NCBI GenBank assembly: GCA_016218685.1
Contig: JACRDD010000034.1
Location: 51,621 to 115,620, forward strand
Direction: 5' to 3'
From: Desulfobacterales bacterium
Lineage (GTDB): Bacteria > Desulfobacterota > Desulfobacteria > Desulfobacterales > Desulfosarcinaceae
DNA: 64,000 nucleotides
The first letter of the stretch is position 1; the number at the start of each line of letters is the position of its first letter. The position numbers and the translations under genes were made by a program. The notes under the pieces are model-generated. The model worked only from the letters and a program-made list of their open reading frames with translations, had not been told where the DNA came from and ran no database searches. Below, one piece after another: positions 53,903 through 62,769 of the stretch.

Positions 53903-55324
53903 ATGAATGCAACCGCTTCTGCTTCTTTCCGGATCGGCGATCCCCTGCTTGAAGAACGGCTCGGCCGATTGCTGGCCGGACCGGCCGACCCCCTTCAACC
54001 GTATGTGATCGGAGTGAGCACCCATGGGGCGCTCTACCCCCTGGCGGCCCACATCCGGGCGGCGTGTGGGGGGGATGCGGCGCCCGTCTGTCTCTGCGCC
54101 CAGGACAAAACCGTGATGGCCGCGGCCCTGCTGGCGGCCCTGGCCGGCGGGCCGACCGTGATCCTGCCCCATGCCTTCGACGCACCGGTGCTGGACGAAC
54201 TGCACCGCCTGACCGGCTTTCGAACGCTGGTCAGCGACCTGCCCCGACCGGTGCCGGCCGGCGTGCGCTGTTTCGTTCCCGCACCCGGCCTGGCCGCCTG
54301 GCCGTCCGCCGCAACCCTGGCGCCCCGATCCATCGATGCCCCCTGGCTCCGGCTCTTCACCGGCGGCTCCACCGGCGCCCCCAAAATGTGGACCAAGACG
54401 GTGCGCAATCTGCTGGCCGAAACCTTGTCGATCATCGCCAACTACCAGGTCGGCGCGGCGGACCGCATCCTGGCCACGGTGAGTCCCAACCATATTTACG
54501 GATTGCTCTACGCCGTGCTGACGCCGCTGCTGGCCTCGGCCGCGGTGGCGGCGCCGACCCCCTCGTTTCCCGCGGAGATCGAGGCCGCCGGCCGCCAGAG
54601 CGCGGCCACCATCCTGGTCAGCGTGCCGGCCCATTACCGGGCCCTGAACGGTCACCGCCTGGCTTTGCCGGACCTGCGCCTGGCCTTCTCTTCGGCCGGC
54701 ATGCTGGCCGAGGAGGATGCCGCGGCCTTCAGCGCCCAAACCGGCGTTGCGGTGGCGGAGATCTACGGCTCCACCGAAACCGGCGGCATCGCCGCCCGCG
54801 TGCGGGCTAATGGGGAGAAGGATTTCAAACCTTATCCGGCCATCGAGGCGCGCATCGCGGGCGAGCGCTTCAAGGTGCGTTCCGATTATCTATCCCCCGA
54901 GCTGCCCCTGGGAAGCGACGGTTATTATGAGATGGGCGACCGGGTCCAGGCGACGGCGGGCGGGCGCTTCGCGCTGCTCGGCCGGGCCGACGGCATCGTC
55001 AAGGTGGGCGGCCGGCGGGTGGATCTGGAGAGCGTGCGCCAAACGCTCAAAGGTCAGCCGGGCGTCCGGGATGCCGTGGCCATCTCGCTGCCGGTGGGCG
55101 GCGGCCGGGAGAACCGCATCGTGGCCGTGGTCGAGGCCGATGCCCAGGCGGTGGATGTGAGCCCCGCGGCCTTCTCTTGCCTGGCGCCCCATGCCCGGCC
55201 CCGGGGTATCAAGGTACTCTCCAAGATCCCCATGACCACGGCCGGCAAGTATGACCGCAAGCGCATCGCGGCCCTGTTCCAGGCCACCGGCGAAGGAGGA
55301 GACCATGGCGAAGCAAAAGCATAG
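53903..55324 (+). CDS. Acyl-adenylating enzyme (AMP-binding family)
   Basis: The 473-residue protein has the adenylate-forming core: LFTGGSTGAPKMWTK (P-loop), IYGSTETGG, YEMGDRV and the C-terminal catalytic Lys in TAGKYDRKRI. At 473 residues it is shorter than long-chain acyl-CoA ligases and resembles the compact acyl/aryl-AMP synthetases found in aryl-polyene and similar pathways. It may load an acyl group onto a carrier, but no carrier protein is adjacent. It overlaps the next gene by 20 bases. Confidence 0.8.
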   Translation: MNATASASFRIGDPLLEERLGRLLAGPADPLQPYVIGVSTHGALYPLAAHIRAACGGDAAPVCLCAQDKTVMAAALLAALAGGPTVILPHAFDAPVLDELHRLTGFRTLVSDLPRPVPAGVRCFVPAPGLAAWPSAATLAPRSIDAPWLRLFTGGSTGAPKMWTKTVRNLLAETLSIIANYQVGAADRILATVSPNHIYGLLYAVLTPLLASAAVAAPTPSFPAEIEAAGRQSAATILVSVPAHYRALNGHRLALPDLRLAFSSAGMLAEEDAAAFSAQTGVAVAEIYGSTETGGIAARVRANGEKDFKPYPAIEARIAGERFKVRSDYLSPELPLGSDGYYEMGDRVQATAGGRFALLGRADGIVKVGGRRVDLESVRQTLKGQPGVRDAVAISLPVGGGRENRIVAVVEADAQAVDVSPAAFSCLAPHARPRGIKVLSKIPMTTAGKYDRKRIAALFQATGEGGDHGEAKA

Positions 55325-55685
55325 CACGCCGAAGCGACGGTTTTGGATCGTATGGAGCGCGGTCTGGATCGTTCTGGCCGCGGGCGGCCCGGGAGTGGCC
55401 GAAGAAAAGAAAACGATCGCCTCCCCGGGCGAAGCCATCGGCGAAGCGGCCCGGCGGGTAACCGAAGATTCCAAGGCCGCCTACCATGGAACCCAGGAGG
55501 CCGTGGTCAAGACTTCCAGGGAGGTGGTCAAGGGTGCCAAGAAGGCTTTTCAGGAAGCCAAGGGGGCCGGCAGCGACGTGGTGAAGGAGGTCAAATCCGG
55601 GTTCGCCAAGGAGCAACCGGCCCCGGCGGATTCATCCAAAAGCACCAAAGACGGCCCGTCGGCGGAAAACAAGCCCAAGGAGTAA
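55305..55685 (+). CDS. Exported amphipathic-helix protein
   Basis: The 126-residue protein has an N-terminal hydrophobic signal or anchor (WIVWSAVWIVLAAGG). A long run of Ala/Lys/Glu/Val-rich amphipathic helix follows (EAIGEAARRVTEDSKAAYHG, VVKTSREVVKGAKKAFQEAK), then a Ser/Lys/Pro tail. The pattern recalls LEA-like or apolipoprotein-like helices. AAGGAGGAG precedes the ATG, which overlaps the acyl-adenylating gene. It may bind membrane or lipid; this is inference. I know of no family. Confidence 0.65.
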   Translation: MAKQKHSTPKRRFWIVWSAVWIVLAAGGPGVAEEKKTIASPGEAIGEAARRVTEDSKAAYHGTQEAVVKTSREVVKGAKKAFQEAKGAGSDVVKEVKSGFAKEQPAPADSSKSTKDGPSAENKPKE

Positions 55686-55697
55686 TCTTGCGGGCTT

Positions 55698-56309
55698 CTA
55701 CTTTTGCGCGGGAGCGACCGTGGCGATGTATTCGGCCGCGATGACGCCCATGTCGGAAGGCAGCGATCGGTCGCTGGCGCCGAAATTCCACGAGGCCGCC
55801 ATGGAGCTGTTGCTGCTGGAGAGCGCTTCCCTGCGGAGTATCTTGCCCGAAAGGCCGTCCACCAATTCCAGTTCGACGGTCATATAGGAGCTGCCGGCAA
55901 AGGGACCTCCCCAGAAACGGGCGCCGGAACTCGGAATGCGCATCTCGGTAACGTTCAGATTGACCAGCAAGGTGTTTTCCAGGGGAGCGTTGCCGGGGTT
56001 GTGCACCACCCGGGCATAGCTATTTTTACTTCTCAGGTGGGCGATCAGGCTCGACTCCAGATCGGCCAGCGCCGCCGGATAATCCCTTTTGATGATGTCC
56101 GTCGTCTTGAGCTCGTTGACCAGAATATCGCTGAAGCGGGCATCCAGCGGTTTGGCCTGCTGGACGGAATGCACCGTGGCCGACGGAGGGGCTTCCGCGC
56201 TCTTTGGTTCGGAAGCGGCGGTGGTGCTCTGGGTGCCGGCACATGCGCAGAGCAGCATGACGATGGCAAAAAGGACGAGCAGTTCAAACTTTTTTTGGGC
56301 AATCCGCAT
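55698..56309 (-). CDS. Lipoprotein resembling DUF4410
   Basis: This 203-residue protein has a lipoprotein signal (lipobox LCAC) and a polar Ala/Ser/Thr-rich linker. Its domain has the pattern SDILVNELKTTDIIKRDYP, ENTLLVNLNVTEMRIPSS, YMTVELELVDGLSGKIL and an ending helix (GVIAAEYIATV). This is close to DUF4410 proteins, outer- or inner-membrane lipoproteins of unknown role. GGAGG lies five bases before the ATG at 56309; further in-frame starts upstream lack a signal. It is convergent with the amphipathic-helix gene. Confidence 0.72.
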   Translation of the reverse strand: MRIAQKKFELLVLFAIVMLLCACAGTQSTTAASEPKSAEAPPSATVHSVQQAKPLDARFSDILVNELKTTDIIKRDYPAALADLESSLIAHLRSKNSYARVVHNPGNAPLENTLLVNLNVTEMRIPSSGARFWGGPFAGSSYMTVELELVDGLSGKILRREALSSSNSSMAASWNFGASDRSLPSDMGVIAAEYIATVAPAQK

Positions 56310-56703
56310 ATTCGCCTCCAGGTTCATGATGCATTTTAGATGGCTCGGCCGATCCGCGATGGAATCGGCGTTCTTTATAATCAAAGGTTGAATCTTTTTC
56401 AAGGTTTACATTCCGGGAAGTAAAAAGCCCGAGCCGTGGCGGCCGGCGCCCTGGGCCAGGCCCCTGGCCGAAAAAGTCAATGCAATCTCCGGCTTGCTAA
56501 TGAAACGGGCAACACTTATGTTGACACAACCCTTGCCGACAACTCCGTGCCCCTGCTCGGCATCAGCCGGGCGCAGCCCCGGAAGCGCATCGGGACATCG
56601 AGGCTGGACGTGAAGCGCGAAGTGCGCGGCCGAGATGCGTCCGGTGCGACGTAAACCGAAAAATGGGGGAACGTACCCCGCTCGACCCAAAGGAGAAGAG
56701 CCC
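56310..56703. other. Divergent spacer without a supported gene
   Basis: This 394-base region separates a leftward lipoprotein gene from a rightward small membrane protein. It holds no good ORF. I looked for riboswitch-like elements (a c-di-GMP type was considered) and found no convincing match. AAGGAG at its right end serves the next gene. Confidence 0.4.
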
Positions 56704-56943
56704 ATGAAGACGATGAGTTTGCCCAAAGGCGTTGCTTATTTTGTAGCCGGGCTGCTTTTGGCCCTGACCCTGGTGGCCGTGACCGGCGCGGGCGGCGAGG
56801 CGCCGGCCGTCGGCCGCTACCAGATGGAAATTACTTCGCGAAACGGGTTTACCGATATTTTCGTGATCGATACCGCCACCGGCGCGATCAAGTATGTGGG
56901 CAAGGATGAAGGCAAGCCGTTCGACCAGATCCATGGCAAATAG
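56704..56943 (+). CDS. Small membrane-anchored protein of unknown function
   Basis: This 79-residue protein has one N-terminal hydrophobic segment (VAYFVAGLLLALTLVAV). A short extracytoplasmic domain (YQMEITSRNGFTDIFVIDT, then TGAIKYVGKDEG) follows, which looks like a small beta-meander. AAGGAG precedes the ATG. It ends two bases before the convergent isochorismatase-like gene. No family is recognised. Confidence 0.68.
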   Translation: MKTMSLPKGVAYFVAGLLLALTLVAVTGAGGEAPAVGRYQMEITSRNGFTDIFVIDTATGAIKYVGKDEGKPFDQIHGK

Positions 56944-56945
56944 CC

Positions 56946-57497
56946 TTATCCCAGGCTCGCGCAAAACCCGTCCGTGTCGGCAATCTTGGCGTACACCGCG
57001 CCCAGGGCGGCCAGAAAAGCCGCATGCACCTGCATGGCGGGCACCGTGACGTTGCCGAAAGCGAGCGTCCGGGTTGCGCAGGCGTCGTGCAAGACCGTGC
57101 AGCGAAAGCCATGGTCGAAGGCCGCCCGGGTGGTGGCATCGACACACATGTGGGTCATCATGCCGGCGATGACGACATGCTCGATCTGCTGGCTTCGCAG
57201 ATGCGCCAGCAACTGGGTCTCCCGGAAGGCGTTGGGATAATGCTTCTGGATGACCGGTTCGCCGGCGACCGGTTGGACATCGGCGTGGATTTGCACGCCG
57301 TCGGTGCCGGCGATGAAGAACGTGGCGTCGGGACGGGTTGACAGGTGCTGGATATGGACCAGGGCAAGGCCCTTCTCCCGGAACAGGGAAAGGATTTGCC
57401 CGGCTTTCCGGCCTGCCGCGACGCTGCCTTCGAGCGCCATCCGGCCGCCCGGGAAGTAATCGTTCTGGATGTCGATCGACAATAAGGCTGTATTCAT
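56946..57497 (-). CDS. Isochorismatase-family cysteine hydrolase
   Basis: The 183-residue protein has the catalytic triad of the family: Asp9 in SIDIQNDYF, Lys85 in VIQKHYPNAF and Cys118 in MMTHMCVDATTR. Such enzymes hydrolyse amides such as nicotinamide or N-carbamoyl compounds, or isochorismate. GGAGG precedes the ATG at 57497; the frame extends upstream without homology. It stands alone. The exact substrate is open. Confidence 0.87.
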   Translation of the reverse strand: MNTALLSIDIQNDYFPGGRMALEGSVAAGRKAGQILSLFREKGLALVHIQHLSTRPDATFFIAGTDGVQIHADVQPVAGEPVIQKHYPNAFRETQLLAHLRSQQIEHVVIAGMMTHMCVDATTRAAFDHGFRCTVLHDACATRTLAFGNVTVPAMQVHAAFLAALGAVYAKIADTDGFCASLG

Positions 57498-57641
57498 GGG
57501 ATGCGCCTCCTCCAATAGTAATTGCTTCTTGCGAGAGCCGCGTGCGCTTTTTCCAGAGTACCTGACCGGCGATGGCGGCGAAGTGAAAACGTGCGTTTGT
57601 CTCCGTGTCGAACCGGCCATGAAGCGTTGCGAACGCGACGG

Positions 57642-58100
57642 TCACGGGTGTTCGCGGGCCGCGATCTTGACGACGACTTTGTGAATCAGTCCCGAAGAGA
57701 TCAATGGCATATGCGCATCTTCCGGGAAGAAGATCGCGAACGCTCCGCTTTGCATCGCGAGCCAGGTATTCGGTGTGTCTGCGAAGAACTGCAAGTCGGT
57801 TTTGCGATCGTATGCCCCGGTTGGCAGTTGGCACAACGACTTGGGTTTCCATCCGATGTCGTCGGTGCCTGCCAGGATCAGTTGGATATCGATGTATTGC
57901 TCGTGCGCTTCGAGCAGCGCATCCGCTCTCTTTTGCCCGGCGTCCTTGGAGACCATCGCATAGACGCGTTCGCCGTCGATCTCGTATTTCCCCACCGGCA
58001 GTTCCGTGAGGTCCGGCCGCAAGAGAAAGGCGAACGCTTTTGCAAATCCCTGGTTCAAGGCCGCGTAACGGTGTGCATTCTCGAGTACATCCAGAATCAT
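57642..58100 (-). CDS. YhcH/YjgK/YiaL family protein
   Basis: This 152-residue protein has the family's cupin-like beta-sandwich pattern: VGKYEIDGERVYAMV, EAHEQYIDIQLILAG, LAMQSGAFAIFFPEDAHMP and HKVVVKI. Members include EbgC and TabA, linked to sugar metabolism and biofilm control. The conserved His in AHEQYIDIQ and PEDAHMP probably bind a metal. The ATG at 58100 has AAGGA six bases upstream; an ATG at 58106 is also possible. It is 80 bases downstream of the YoeB toxin but is probably a separate function. Confidence 0.85.
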   Translation of the reverse strand: MILDVLENAHRYAALNQGFAKAFAFLLRPDLTELPVGKYEIDGERVYAMVSKDAGQKRADALLEAHEQYIDIQLILAGTDDIGWKPKSLCQLPTGAYDRKTDLQFFADTPNTWLAMQSGAFAIFFPEDAHMPLISSGLIHKVVVKIAAREHP

Positions 58101-58180
58101 GGGCATTCCTTCATGAGACGATGGCGCGCAACGCCGCGCGCCCGGGTACATGCGCTTGTCGGCCGTTACGATAATGCTTT

Positions 58181-58501
58181 TCAGTAATGATAGCGCGCTT
58201 GAAGAAAATCGATTTTTGCATGCCCCACTACATAAACCAGTCGATGTTCCTGGGTGATTCGACGGGACCAAACTCCGGAACCGAGAAATTTTAGAGGCTC
58301 GGGTTTGCCTATACCCTGAAAGGGATCGCGCATTGTTGCCTCAATCAGTTGAAAAATGCGCGGCGCTGTCTTGCGATCGGTTTCCACCCAGTATTTCAGA
58401 TCCTCCCTAAACTCCGGTTGAAATACAGACTCTCTGGTCGAACCGATCTCAGATTTCTTCGAATAACGCTTACTCAAAACCGAGCTCGCTACGAAGCGCA
58501 T
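58181..58501 (-). CDS. yoeB: YoeB/Txe-family toxin
   Basis: The core from about residue 27 matches YoeB toxins: REDLKYWVETDRKTAPRIFQLI, PEPLKFLGSGVWSRRITQEHRLVY and the terminal ARYHY. YoeB is a ribosome-dependent mRNA interferase; the Glu, Arg, His and terminal Tyr of the family are present. The frame gives 106 residues when started at ATG 58501, about 20 longer than usual, and overlaps the antitoxin by 32 bases. No ATG, GTG or TTG lies nearer the normal start, so the true start may be this ATG or a TTG at 58477. It is the second gene of a two-gene operon. Confidence 0.85.
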   Translation of the reverse strand: MRFVASSVLSKRYSKKSEIGSTRESVFQPEFREDLKYWVETDRKTAPRIFQLIEATMRDPFQGIGKPEPLKFLGSGVWSRRITQEHRLVYVVGHAKIDFLQARYHY

Positions 58502-58748
58502 CGATCGTCTGGGGGACGCCCGATGCTTTTCGTACTCTATCGAGTGCGGTCAGAAGCCTCTTTGCATTTTTAGGAGATCGAAGCAAATGCGCGGTTTCCA
58601 TTATACCGGCTAATTCGTCGGCGGTAATCAAGGCGACGTCTTCGCTACCCCGTCGCTGGATGATAACCACTTCGCGATTTTTTGTTACCTCGTCCAATAT
58701 AGAAGCCAGCTTTGCCCGGGCGTGGGTATATGTGGTTTGAATGGTCAT
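58470..58748 (-). CDS. yefM: YefM/Phd-family antitoxin
   Basis: The 92-residue protein has the YefM DNA-binding N-terminus (YTHARAKLASILDEVTKNRE, VVIIQRRGSEDVALITADE) and a C-terminal segment that wraps the toxin. The first gene of the pair, it would neutralise YoeB and repress its own promoter. A GTACAG-CTGTAC operator overlaps the -10 just upstream. The start lacks a strong Shine-Dalgarno. Confidence 0.9.
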   Translation of the reverse strand: MTIQTTYTHARAKLASILDEVTKNREVVIIQRRGSEDVALITADELAGIMETAHLLRSPKNAKRLLTALDRVRKASGVPQTIDALRSELGFE

Positions 58749-58767
58749 GATTAGCTCCCAATTTTAA

Positions 58768-58784
58768 GTACAGGTAAACTGTAC
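58768..58784. promoter_or_regulatory. YefM operator palindrome
   Basis: GTACAG-GTAAA-CTGTAC is a perfect inverted repeat with a five-base centre, overlapping the -10 of the yefM promoter. YefM-family antitoxins are known to bind TGTACA-type repeats, so autorepression is very likely. Confidence 0.75.
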
Positions 58785-58806
58785 ATATTGATGGCATTGT
58801 TGTCAA
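58778..58806 (-). promoter_or_regulatory. yefM-yoeB promoter
   Basis: On the minus strand TTGACA (58806-58801) is followed after 17 bases by TACAGT (58783-58778), a good sigma-70 pair. The -10 lies inside the operator palindrome. Confidence 0.7.
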
Positions 58807-58878
58807 TCATGAATTAATCGCGCCCTGGATACCTGCCAATAACGTTGTTAAGCCAAGGGCATCCCCATGGATCGCCCT

Positions 58879-60498
58879 TCAGCCTTCCTGGCGCAGAATG
58901 CGCTTGAGCATCTTCCCGGCCGGGTCCCTGGGGATGGTTTCACGAAACAGGATCGCTCTGGGCACGCGGTAGGCGGGCATGTTCTCTTTGCAGTACTGCA
59001 AAAATTCTTCCCGTGTGCCGGTGGCACCCTCGGTTAAGGCGATAACCGCGATGATGGTCTGGCCCTTGACCGGATCGGGGCGGCCAATAACGCCCACATC
59101 CTTGACCTTGGGATGGCGTCGCAGAACGGCTTCGATCTGGCTGGGGTAGACATTGAATCCACTGGTAATGATCATATCGTCCTTGCGATCCACCAGGTAG
59201 AAAAAGCCTTGCTCGTCCATGCGCGCCAGATCGCCGGTACGGAGCCAGCCATCGCGCAGGCTGGTGGCGGTCAGCGCCGCGTTGTTCCAGTACCCCTGCA
59301 TGATCTGAGGCCCCTTGACCGTCAGCTCGCCAACCTCCCCGGTCGGGCACTCCCGCAGACCGGCTTCCAGATCCACGATGCGCGCCTCGGTATCCGGCAC
59401 CGGCAGCCCGATGCTCTGCCGCGGTCCGCCGCTGGGAAAAGGGGTGATATGGGTCGTAGAGGACGCCTCGGACAACCCATAGGCTTCCATGATGCGCCGG
59501 CCGGTAAGGGCTTCGTAAGCATCGTGCACTTGCGCCGGCAGCGGGGCGCCGCCGCTGGTGGCAACTTCCACGGATGCCAGACGGCCGGCGGCCGTCGCTG
59601 CGGGCATGGCGAGGAGCGCGCTCCATAGGCTGGGCACCAGGGGAAGCGAAATGGGACGATAGACTTCGATGTTTTTGGCCAGAGAGACGATGTCCATGGC
59701 ATCGATTCTGGGCATCAACACCATGCGGTAGCCCTTGAGCACGCTGATCAGCAGGCAGGCGGAGAGTCCAAAAACGTGAAAAAAGGGAATGATGCAAATC
59801 ACGGCGGCATTGCCGGCCCCCGAGCGCCCCACCCAGGCGTCGGCCTGCATCACGCTGGCCACCAGGTTGGCGTGGGTCAGGGTGGCGGCCTTGGGCGCGC
59901 CCGTGGAGCCGCTGGTGTATTGCAGCACCGCCACATCCGCCGGCGATACCGGCACCGATGGCTCGCCGGCATCTTGCGCCCGGTCCATAAACTCCTGGAA
60001 CAGGTGCGGCCGGGGCCCCGATGGGGGAAGCTGTTTTTCAAGACCAAAGACGGAGTGTAGAATCACGGTGCGGACGGCAGTGTCCGCGATCACCTTGTAG
60101 AGGTTCTGGGCAAAGAGATCCAGGGTCACGACCACCCGGGCGCCGGCATTGTTCAGGCAATCGGCCAGTTCTTCACCCTGAATGCCCACGCTCAAATTGA
60201 CCGCCACGGCGCCGAGTTTCATCAGCGCGAAAAATGCAATCGGATAGGTGGGAGAATTCACCAGGATCAGCGCCACGCGGTCGCCCCGGGCCACGCCGGC
60301 CTCCAGCAGAGCCCTGGCGAAGCGGTTCACCTTCTGGTTCAACTCCTGGTAGGAGATGTGGGTTTCGTTGAAGGTGATGGCGGTGTATTCCGGGTGCTGG
60401 TCCACTGTGTCCAGCAAAAAACGATGCAAAGGCACCTGCGGGTAAACGAGGGCATGGGGAACCCGTGGTTCATACTGCTTCAGCCAGGGTTTGCTCAT
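58879..60498 (-). CDS. Long-chain acyl-CoA ligase, FadD-like
   Basis: This 539-residue protein has the full AMP-forming ligase set: LQYTSGSTGAPKAATLTH, IIPFFHVFGLSA, MEAYGLSEASSTTH, DGWLRTGDLARMDEQGFFY and the final Lys in DPAGKMLKRI. It activates a fatty acid with ATP and CoA. AAGGAGG precedes the ATG at 60498. It is not in an obvious operon. The chain-length preference cannot be told. Confidence 0.92.
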   Translation of the reverse strand: MSKPWLKQYEPRVPHALVYPQVPLHRFLLDTVDQHPEYTAITFNETHISYQELNQKVNRFARALLEAGVARGDRVALILVNSPTYPIAFFALMKLGAVAVNLSVGIQGEELADCLNNAGARVVVTLDLFAQNLYKVIADTAVRTVILHSVFGLEKQLPPSGPRPHLFQEFMDRAQDAGEPSVPVSPADVAVLQYTSGSTGAPKAATLTHANLVASVMQADAWVGRSGAGNAAVICIIPFFHVFGLSACLLISVLKGYRMVLMPRIDAMDIVSLAKNIEVYRPISLPLVPSLWSALLAMPAATAAGRLASVEVATSGGAPLPAQVHDAYEALTGRRIMEAYGLSEASSTTHITPFPSGGPRQSIGLPVPDTEARIVDLEAGLRECPTGEVGELTVKGPQIMQGYWNNAALTATSLRDGWLRTGDLARMDEQGFFYLVDRKDDMIITSGFNVYPSQIEAVLRRHPKVKDVGVIGRPDPVKGQTIIAVIALTEGATGTREEFLQYCKENMPAYRVPRAILFRETIPRDPAGKMLKRILRQEG

Positions 60499-60560
60499 GG
60501 TGGGGGCCTCCTTGTCTGCGTTCAAGGGGGATCAAGGGACGTGTTTGCCGAAAATGGCTT

Positions 60561-60944
60561 CTATCGACCAGTCCAACCCGAAGTCACTTGCTTGCCCACA
60601 CCCCCTTGGACTTCAAACCAGTCATCGGGCATGAAGAAGCGGTAGACCAATTTGAACGTCTGATTTTGCTTCCTCTCACCGCCATCCTTGATATCTTCGC
60701 CAGGGTCGACATAGTAAAGCATCTCGTTCTTGAACAGATGGGCACCCGAATTGGCTTGCTCCCACCCCTCAAGGGTTGTGGGGCACGCTCCGTTAGCGTT
60801 GCATAAGCTATTGATATGTTCCCCGGCCTCGAGGATTTCCGCTTTTCCACCCAAATAGAATTTCAGGAAGCCATGCCCTGCAAAAAGGTACAGTATCACT
60901 AGAACAGAAAGAATCATCAGGATACTCACGGGCTTTATCTTCAT
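60561..60944 (-). CDS. Small single-pass membrane protein of unknown function
   Basis: The 127-residue protein has one N-terminal membrane helix (VSILMILSVLVILYLFAGHG) and a periplasmic part with two Cys (SLCNANGACP) that could form a disulfide. A strand-rich tail (MLYYVDPGEDIKD, FKLVYRFFMPDDWFEV) follows. The layout loosely recalls pilin-like proteins but the prepilin cleavage site is missing. GGAGAGGG precedes the ATG. I recognise no family. Confidence 0.68.
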   Translation of the reverse strand: MKIKPVSILMILSVLVILYLFAGHGFLKFYLGGKAEILEAGEHINSLCNANGACPTTLEGWEQANSGAHLFKNEMLYYVDPGEDIKDGGERKQNQTFKLVYRFFMPDDWFEVQGGVGKQVTSGWTGR

Positions 60945-61044
60945 TGCATCCCTCTCCATCATAGCGACGAATTCGCTGGGCGCATCGGCGTTCCGGTGAA
61001 ACGATCTGGTCGGGTGGCGTTGCCTTTGCCATGTACTCCTTTTC

Positions 61045-61857
61045 TCACCACAAAAACGCAACCGCGCGCTTACCCAGGATGTAATCGTCGAAAACAGTCG
61101 AGGCCGGTTTATCCGCCATGCCAAGACACACATGCAGCGGCAACAGATGCTCTTCGCGAGGGTGGCAGTAGCGCGCAGAGGGGGCTTTGTGCCAATCGAC
61201 CAGAAGTCGTTCCCGTTCGGATTGGGATAGCGGGCCGGTGCACACTTCGATCAGCCAGTTTTGGAAGGCATCGTTGGCTGGATCTGGCGAAGGGATGCCT
61301 TGCCAGGAAAAGGCTTTCATATTGTGGAAGGAAAACCCGGATCCTATGACCAGGATATTGTCGAACATCAATTCGCGCAACGCGTTGCCCAGCGCTAGAT
61401 GGGCCGTTGGATCGAGGCCGCGCAATAACGAAATTTGCAGCGCGGGAATGTCGGCTTGGGGGTACATCAGTTTCAGTGGAATGAACAAGCCGTGATCGAA
61501 TCCCCGACGCGGGTCGAGATGCGCCGGTATGTTGTTTTTAATCAGCAAGCCGGCGATTCTGTTGGCAAGCTCGGGGTTTCCCGGGGCAGGGTAAGCGATT
61601 TCGTAAGCTTCACCGGGGAAGCCAAAATAATCGTACAACAAGGGAGGAGAAGATGCGCCGGTGAGAGTCGCTGTTTTTTCTTCCCAATGGGCGCTGATGA
61701 CGAGGATGGCATCCGGTTTCCTCAACCGAGACGGAAGATGCAGCATAAATTCCAGCATGGCTTTGTGGCTGGCATCTCCGAGAATCGGTAAGGGGCCGCC
61801 TCCGTGGGAGAAGTAGACGATTTGGGCGTTGTTTCGAAGATGGTTTCGATCCGGCAT
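61045..61857 (-). CDS. DODA-type extradiol aromatic ring-opening dioxygenase
   Basis: The 270-residue protein has the metal ligands of the YgiD/LigB-like family: His18 in YFSHGGGP, His57 in ISAHWE, His122 in FDHGLFIPL and His232/237 in CHPREEHLLPL. E. coli YgiD is a zinc-dependent 4,5-DOPA dioxygenase; many relatives have no known physiological substrate. GGAGG lies five bases before the ATG. It is a single gene. The reaction in an anaerobe is unclear, which makes the family name only a guide. Confidence 0.87.
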   Translation of the reverse strand: MPDRNHLRNNAQIVYFSHGGGPLPILGDASHKAMLEFMLHLPSRLRKPDAILVISAHWEEKTATLTGASSPPLLYDYFGFPGEAYEIAYPAPGNPELANRIAGLLIKNNIPAHLDPRRGFDHGLFIPLKLMYPQADIPALQISLLRGLDPTAHLALGNALRELMFDNILVIGSGFSFHNMKAFSWQGIPSPDPANDAFQNWLIEVCTGPLSQSERERLLVDWHKAPSARYCHPREEHLLPLHVCLGMADKPASTVFDDYILGKRAVAFLW

Positions 61858-61981
61858 TCAAGCCTCCGAAATAATTGCTGCACTTGATTTTCAAAGTGGA
61901 AGTGGCGCGCTCTGCGTCAGCCGCGCGCAAAGCGAGCCGGACGATTTTCCCCACTTTCCGAGTCGCCCGGCAATCTTCTCG

Positions 61982-62728
61982 TCACCGCGCCATCAGCGCG
62001 AACACGCCCCAGCCCAGGTATTCACGCGTGTAAGCGGCGTGGCGCACGGGTTCCGAGGTTAGTTTGGCGCGAACTTCTTTCGCGAGCTCGTCGTCGGGAT
62101 GGGCTTCAAGCCATCGGCGCATGGTGAGCCACTTGGCCGCTTCGTATCGGTCCCAGCCTTCTTGGTCCGCCAGAACCATTTCCACGACGTCGTAGTCGAG
62201 CTGGCCGAAAGAGGCGAGCAGTTCCGGAAGCATGCGAAAGTCGGAGATCGAGCCGGCAAGACACATCTTGGCGACATCTTCCGTCGGCGGCAACTGCCGC
62301 CAGTAGGGCTCGCCGATGAGGATGATCCCTCCGGTGCGCAGGCTCCGCGCCAGAAGCGCGATGGTGCCGGCGACTCCCCCGGCGATCCACGTGGCACCGA
62401 GACAGGCGGCCACACCAGCCTTTTCGTCAGAGACGTAGCCGGCCGCATCGCCATGAATGAAATGAACTTGATCGGCGACACCGAGTTCTTCAGCCCGGCG
62501 TTTCGCTTGCTCGGTGAACAAACGGCTCATGTCGATGCCGGTGCCGATAGCGCCGTAATCGCGTGCCCAGGTGCACAGCATCTCCCCCGAACCGCTGCCG
62601 AGGTCGAGCACCCGGGTCCCCCTTTCCAGACGCAGCGCCGCGCCGAGAGTGGCGAGCTTTTCGGGGGTGAACGGGTTATGGATGCGATGAGCACTTTCGG
62701 TGATGTTGAAGATCCGTGGAATATCCAA
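61982..62728 (-). CDS. Class I SAM-dependent methyltransferase
   Basis: This 248-residue protein has motif I VLDLGSGSGEMLC, the acidic GTGIDMSRLF, the post-motif LRTGGIILIGEPYWRQLPP and a helical C-terminus with WDRYEAAKWLTMRRWL. This is the pattern of the small methyltransferases often annotated simply as SAM-dependent. The start is a TTG at 62728 with AAGGAG ten bases upstream. It lies just left of the first attC-like palindrome, so it may be the neighbour or the last gene of the cassette region. The substrate is unknown. Confidence 0.83.
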   Translation of the reverse strand: MDIPRIFNITESAHRIHNPFTPEKLATLGAALRLERGTRVLDLGSGSGEMLCTWARDYGAIGTGIDMSRLFTEQAKRRAEELGVADQVHFIHGDAAGYVSDEKAGVAACLGATWIAGGVAGTIALLARSLRTGGIILIGEPYWRQLPPTEDVAKMCLAGSISDFRMLPELLASFGQLDYDVVEMVLADQEGWDRYEAAKWLTMRRWLEAHPDDELAKEVRAKLTSEPVRHAAYTREYLGWGVFALMAR

Positions 62729-62769
62729 GGCAGAAATTCTCCTTACGGGTGTGAATAGATAAAGGCACT

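Noticed and set aside
56310..56703. c-di-GMP (GEMM-type) riboswitch in a long spacer.
   Set aside because: No conserved core or tetraloop receptor pattern could be matched.
58101..58180. Third attC-like site after yoeB.
   Set aside because: The candidate boxes (GCGCAAC, GTTACGA) miss the consensus and the arms do not pair.
61858..61981. attC-like site after the methyltransferase gene.
   Set aside because: Only a short AAAGTGG/CCACTTT repeat is present, without R boxes.
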